Shown here piece by piece: positions 61,539-64,000 of a stretch of DNA of 64,000 nt (the first letter of the stretch is position 1; each line of letters starts with the position of its first letter). The DNA lies in contig NZ_JBNAFU010000003.1 in NCBI RefSeq assembly GCF_049800835.1, forward strand, positions 124,001 through 188,000. The letters are read 5' to 3'. The notes beneath the pieces are model-generated. The model was not told where the DNA came from, did no database searches, and saw only the letters and a program-made list of their open reading frames with translations. Both the position numbers and the translations under genes were made by a program. This DNA is from Dinoroseobacter sp049800835. Lineage in GTDB: Bacteria > Pseudomonadota > Alphaproteobacteria > Rhodobacterales > Rhodobacteraceae.

Positions 61539-63022
61539 TCTCCCTTTCGGATGCGACCCTCGATCAACTTGCAATTGACCATCCGCGCTACAACCGCTCG
61601 GCACTCAAGCCGGGTATTGTGCATATCGGCGTCGGCAATTTCCACCGTGCGCATCAGGCTTGGTATCTGCATCGACTGATGCAAGCCGGACAGGCCCTTG
61701 ACTGGGCCATTATCGGCGCAGGTGTGCGGCCGTATGATGCCGCAATGCGTGAGAAGCTGCTGTCACAGGACTGCCTGACGACGCTGGTCGAACTTGATGC
61801 CAAGAACATTTCCGCCGAAGTTGTCGGATCGATGATCGACTACCTGCCCATCGAAGACGGCAACGCGACCCTGATCGCGCGCATGACCGATCCCGCCATC
61901 CGGATCGTTTCCATGACGGTGACCGAAAGCGGTTATTATACCGACCCTGTCACGAAGGGTTTCGACGCGGAACACCCGGACATTGTGCACGATGCTGCGC
62001 ATCCCGATCACCCCCGCACGGTGTTCGGTGCCATCGTCGCGGCCTTGCGGCTGCGACGCGCGGCCGGTCACGCGCCTTTTACCGGGCTCAGTTGCGACAA
62101 CCTGCAAGGCAACGGCGAAATCCTCCGGCAAACAGTGGTCTGCCTCGCGCGCCTGTCCGATCCCGACCTTGCAGCATGGATAGACACCAAAGGAGCCTTC
62201 CCGAATTCCATGGTGGACTGTATCGCGCCTGCAACCGGACCAAAGGAACTGGCGCTGGGGGCACAATTCGGTGTCAAGGATCCGGCCCTGGTAACGCATG
62301 AGGCATTCAGACAATGGGTGATCGAGGACGCCTTCTGTGCAGGCCGTCCGGATTGGGACCAGGTCGGCGCAACCTTCTCGGATGATGTTCATGCCTATGA
62401 GACCATGAAGATCCGCATTCTCAACGCAGGGCATCAGGTGATTGCGAATGTCGGCGAGATCCTGGGCCTTGAGACGATCTCGGAATGCATGGCTCATCCC
62501 GGGATCAATGCGTTTTTCGGGCGGGTTCAGCGCACCGAGATTGCCAAAACGGTCGCACCCGTGCCCGGTAGGAGCCCCTCCGAATATGTCACGCTGATCG
62601 AAAACCGGTTTGCCAACCCGCGGATTGTCGACACGACACGCCGGGTTGCCTTCGACGGGTCGGCCCGCCACACCGGTTTTGTTCTGCCAATCCTGCGCGA
62701 CCGCCTTGCCGCAGGACGCTCCGTAGACGGGCTTGCGCTTGTCGAAGCCTTCTGGGCGCGGATGTGCGAGGGAACCCGCGAGGATGGGAGCGTGATCGAA
62801 GCAAACGATCCGATGTGGAATACTCTTTCATCCGCGGCCAAGGCAGCGAGGACAAACCCGATGACCTGGCTCGACCAAGACCGTATCTACGGCGATCTCA
62901 AGGACGCAAAGCCTTTCACCGACGCGTTTTGCTACTGGTTGGCGCATATTTGGACGCATGGGTGCCAGGCGACACTCTCCATGTACCTCGACGAGGCGCA
63001 CAGCGAAGCCCTCGGTTCCTAG
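61526..63022 (+). CDS. mtlK: Mannitol 2-dehydrogenase MtlK
   Basis: This polyol-specific long-chain dehydrogenase oxidises D-mannitol (and often D-arabinitol) to the ketose. The 498-residue protein has the family N-terminal motif GVGNFHRAHQAWYLHRL, and the catalytic segment KIRILNAGHQV (K-x4-N-x2-H). It overlaps smoS by 13 bp. It ends the visible operon; in some relatives xylB or a fructokinase gene follows, which is not seen here. Confidence 0.94.
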   Translation: MDELISLSDATLDQLAIDHPRYNRSALKPGIVHIGVGNFHRAHQAWYLHRLMQAGQALDWAIIGAGVRPYDAAMREKLLSQDCLTTLVELDAKNISAEVVGSMIDYLPIEDGNATLIARMTDPAIRIVSMTVTESGYYTDPVTKGFDAEHPDIVHDAAHPDHPRTVFGAIVAALRLRRAAGHAPFTGLSCDNLQGNGEILRQTVVCLARLSDPDLAAWIDTKGAFPNSMVDCIAPATGPKELALGAQFGVKDPALVTHEAFRQWVIEDAFCAGRPDWDQVGATFSDDVHAYETMKIRILNAGHQVIANVGEILGLETISECMAHPGINAFFGRVQRTEIAKTVAPVPGRSPSEYVTLIENRFANPRIVDTTRRVAFDGSARHTGFVLPILRDRLAAGRSVDGLALVEAFWARMCEGTREDGSVIEANDPMWNTLSSAAKAARTNPMTWLDQDRIYGDLKDAKPFTDAFCYWLAHIWTHGCQATLSMYLDEAHSEALGS

Positions 63023-63124
63023 TGAAAACCTGATCGCTCCCGCCCCGGCACGAGGGCAGGCTACGAACGGGCATCCGAGCGGTGACACGCCCTGTTCTGC
63101 CTCCCACACTGTTGCGTTGTGAAA

Positions 63125-63148
63125 ACATGTGCCTGATGATGCACATGT
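63125..63148. promoter_or_regulatory. Perfect ACATGTGC-N8-GCACATGT inverted repeat
   Basis: Two 8-bp perfect half sites separated by eight bases lie 110 bp before the amidohydrolase start, in the gene-free 235-bp gap after mtlK. The symmetry suggests a dimeric repressor or activator site for the downstream gene. As an RNA it would also form an 8-bp hairpin, but there is no T run. Confidence 0.5.
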
Positions 63149-63257
63149 CGCCCGCGTCGATAGTCCCGCCCGGTGCCCGAAGTTGCGCCCGGGTCACTGA
63201 GTGGTGTTCGGACTTGGGCGCAAGTTCGCAGGTACTTCTGAACAAAGGCAACCTTGA

Positions 63258-64000
63258 ATGCTCCGTCTCTTTCGCACTCTCCCCGCCTTAGCTCTGGTTT
63301 GGTCCGCCGTTGGTGCCGCAGCAGCAGAAACGCCAAACCCGGCTGCCACGTTCTGCACCGATCAGGGCGGGACGTATTCCGTGTCGGTGAGTGACTCGGG
63401 TCAAACTGGCTTTTGCACACTTGGCGACGGGCGTGAGATCGACGCTTGGGAGTTTTTTCGTGCCCAACATGGCACCGAAATCAACCCGGCCAGAGCCGAC
63501 CGCATCTGGATGGGCGGCCCGATCCTGACAATGGTCGACGGGGCAATGCGGGCCGAGGCTCTGGCGGAGAAAGACGGCGTCATTCAGGGGGTTGGCGACG
63601 CAGACAGCGTGATGGCGCTGCAGGGCCCGGATACCCAGGTTATCGATTTGGCTGGTCGGACGATGATCCCCGGCTTTGTGGATGCCCACGGCCATGTGTT
63701 CATGACAGGTATCCAGGCGCTCTCGGCCAACATGTTGCCTGAACCTGACGGTCGCGTGAACGATATCCCCACCTTGCAGCAGGTCTTGCGCGAGTTTTCC
63801 GAGGCGCAGCCCGAGCGCATCGAACACGCGGGATTGATCCTCGGGTTCGGATACGATGACGCGCAACTTGCAGAACAACGCCACCCGACCCGTGACGAGC
63901 TTGATGCGGTGTCTACGGAGGTCCCTGTTTACGTGATCCACCAGTCCGGCCACCTTGGCGTCGCGAACTCGAAGGCGCTTGAAATCGCCGGGATCGACGC
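63258..64000 (+). CDS. Exported DUF333-amidohydrolase fusion (partial)
   Basis: The frame is open to the right edge, so only about 247 residues are seen. Residues 1-23 are a signal peptide. Residues 33-70 (TFCTDQGGTYSV with GFCTLGDGREIDAWEFF) match the small DUF333 domain, which usually stands alone. From residue about 80 an amidohydrolase domain of the YtcJ type begins: IWMGGPILTM, then the metal-binding DAHGH (H144, H146). Such enzymes cleave amide or related bonds; the substrate is unknown. Starts 235 bp after mtlK and probably has its own promoter. Confidence 0.88.
   Translation, partial: MLRLFRTLPALALVWSAVGAAAAETPNPAATFCTDQGGTYSVSVSDSGQTGFCTLGDGREIDAWEFFRAQHGTEINPARADRIWMGGPILTMVDGAMRAEALAEKDGVIQGVGDADSVMALQGPDTQVIDLAGRTMIPGFVDAHGHVFMTGIQALSANMLPEPDGRVNDIPTLQQVLREFSEAQPERIEHAGLILGFGYDDAQLAEQRHPTRDELDAVSTEVPVYVIHQSGHLGVANSKALEIAGID

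Noticed and set aside
1..64000. Mobile elements, CRISPR arrays, prophage or defence island
   Set aside because: No transposase, integrase, phage structural gene, regularly spaced repeat or defence protein motif was found. Gene order is that of a stable core chromosome apart from the orphan at 45.2 kb and the ROK remnant.

Overview
The window looks like the chromosome of a marine alphaproteobacterium of the Rhodobacterales (Roseobacter group). The evidence is high-GC coding sequence, an alphaproteobacterial (fla2-like) flagellar cluster with MotE and CtrA-like sites, a TakP-type TRAP transporter, the hemD-mitofilin-hemY string, and a smoEFGKS-mtlK polyol cluster like that of Rhodobacter sphaeroides. 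This assignment comes from family recognition and gene order; no database search was run. I saw no insertion sequence, CRISPR array, rRNA or prophage.

Layout. 1-12.1 kb: flagellar genes in divergent and convergent blocks: fliL-orf-motE-motA-secreted protein (-), fliF-fliH-fliN-fliP (+), flgE-flgK-flgL-flgI (-) and motB (-). Three CtrA-like TTAA-N7-TTAA boxes sit 47-58 bp before fliL/fliF, flgE and motB. 12.2-17.9 kb: tamA-tamB (outer-membrane assembly) and a rhomboid protease. 18.0-25.1 kb: an exopolysaccharide block: TPR lipoprotein, ExoY-like sugar transferase, ExeA/XrtA-type ATPase, Wzz-like chain-length protein and BY-kinase. It resembles exosortase-linked clusters, but no exosortase is present here. 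25.1-31.8 kb: PPP-type phosphatase, ABM-domain protein, an isocitrate/isopropylmalate-type dehydrogenase with a Gfo/Idh/MocA oxidoreductase, and a convergent DctPQM TRAP transporter. 32-35.8 kb: DUF4149 protein, UbiG-like and ICMT-like methyltransferases, and an acyl-CoA synthetase. 36-45 kb: envelope redox and cytochrome c maturation genes: HMA protein, two DsbA-like proteins, L,D-transpeptidase, DsbD/ScsB and ccmF-ccmG-ccmH-ccmI. 45-52.4 kb: orphan membrane protein, EVE, YciI, gpsA, tsaD, hemD, mitofilin, hemY and tRNA-Thr(CGT). 52.5-54.2 kb: pgm. 54.2-55.5 kb: a decayed ROK-family regulator. 55.5-63 kb: LacI regulator and the smoEFGKS-mtlK polyol operon. 63.2 kb to the end: a DUF333-amidohydrolase that runs off the window.

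How it fits together. The flagellar blocks look co-regulated by the cell-cycle regulator CtrA. The polyol operon imports sorbitol or mannitol and oxidises them with SmoS and MtlK. It is probably repressed by the adjacent LacI protein through a TTACCGCGC motif that lies between the -35 and -10 of smoE and recurs before the regulator gene. Both solute-binding-protein genes (smoE and dctP) are followed by a perfect or near-perfect 12-bp hairpin before the permease genes, which suggests differential expression within each transport operon.
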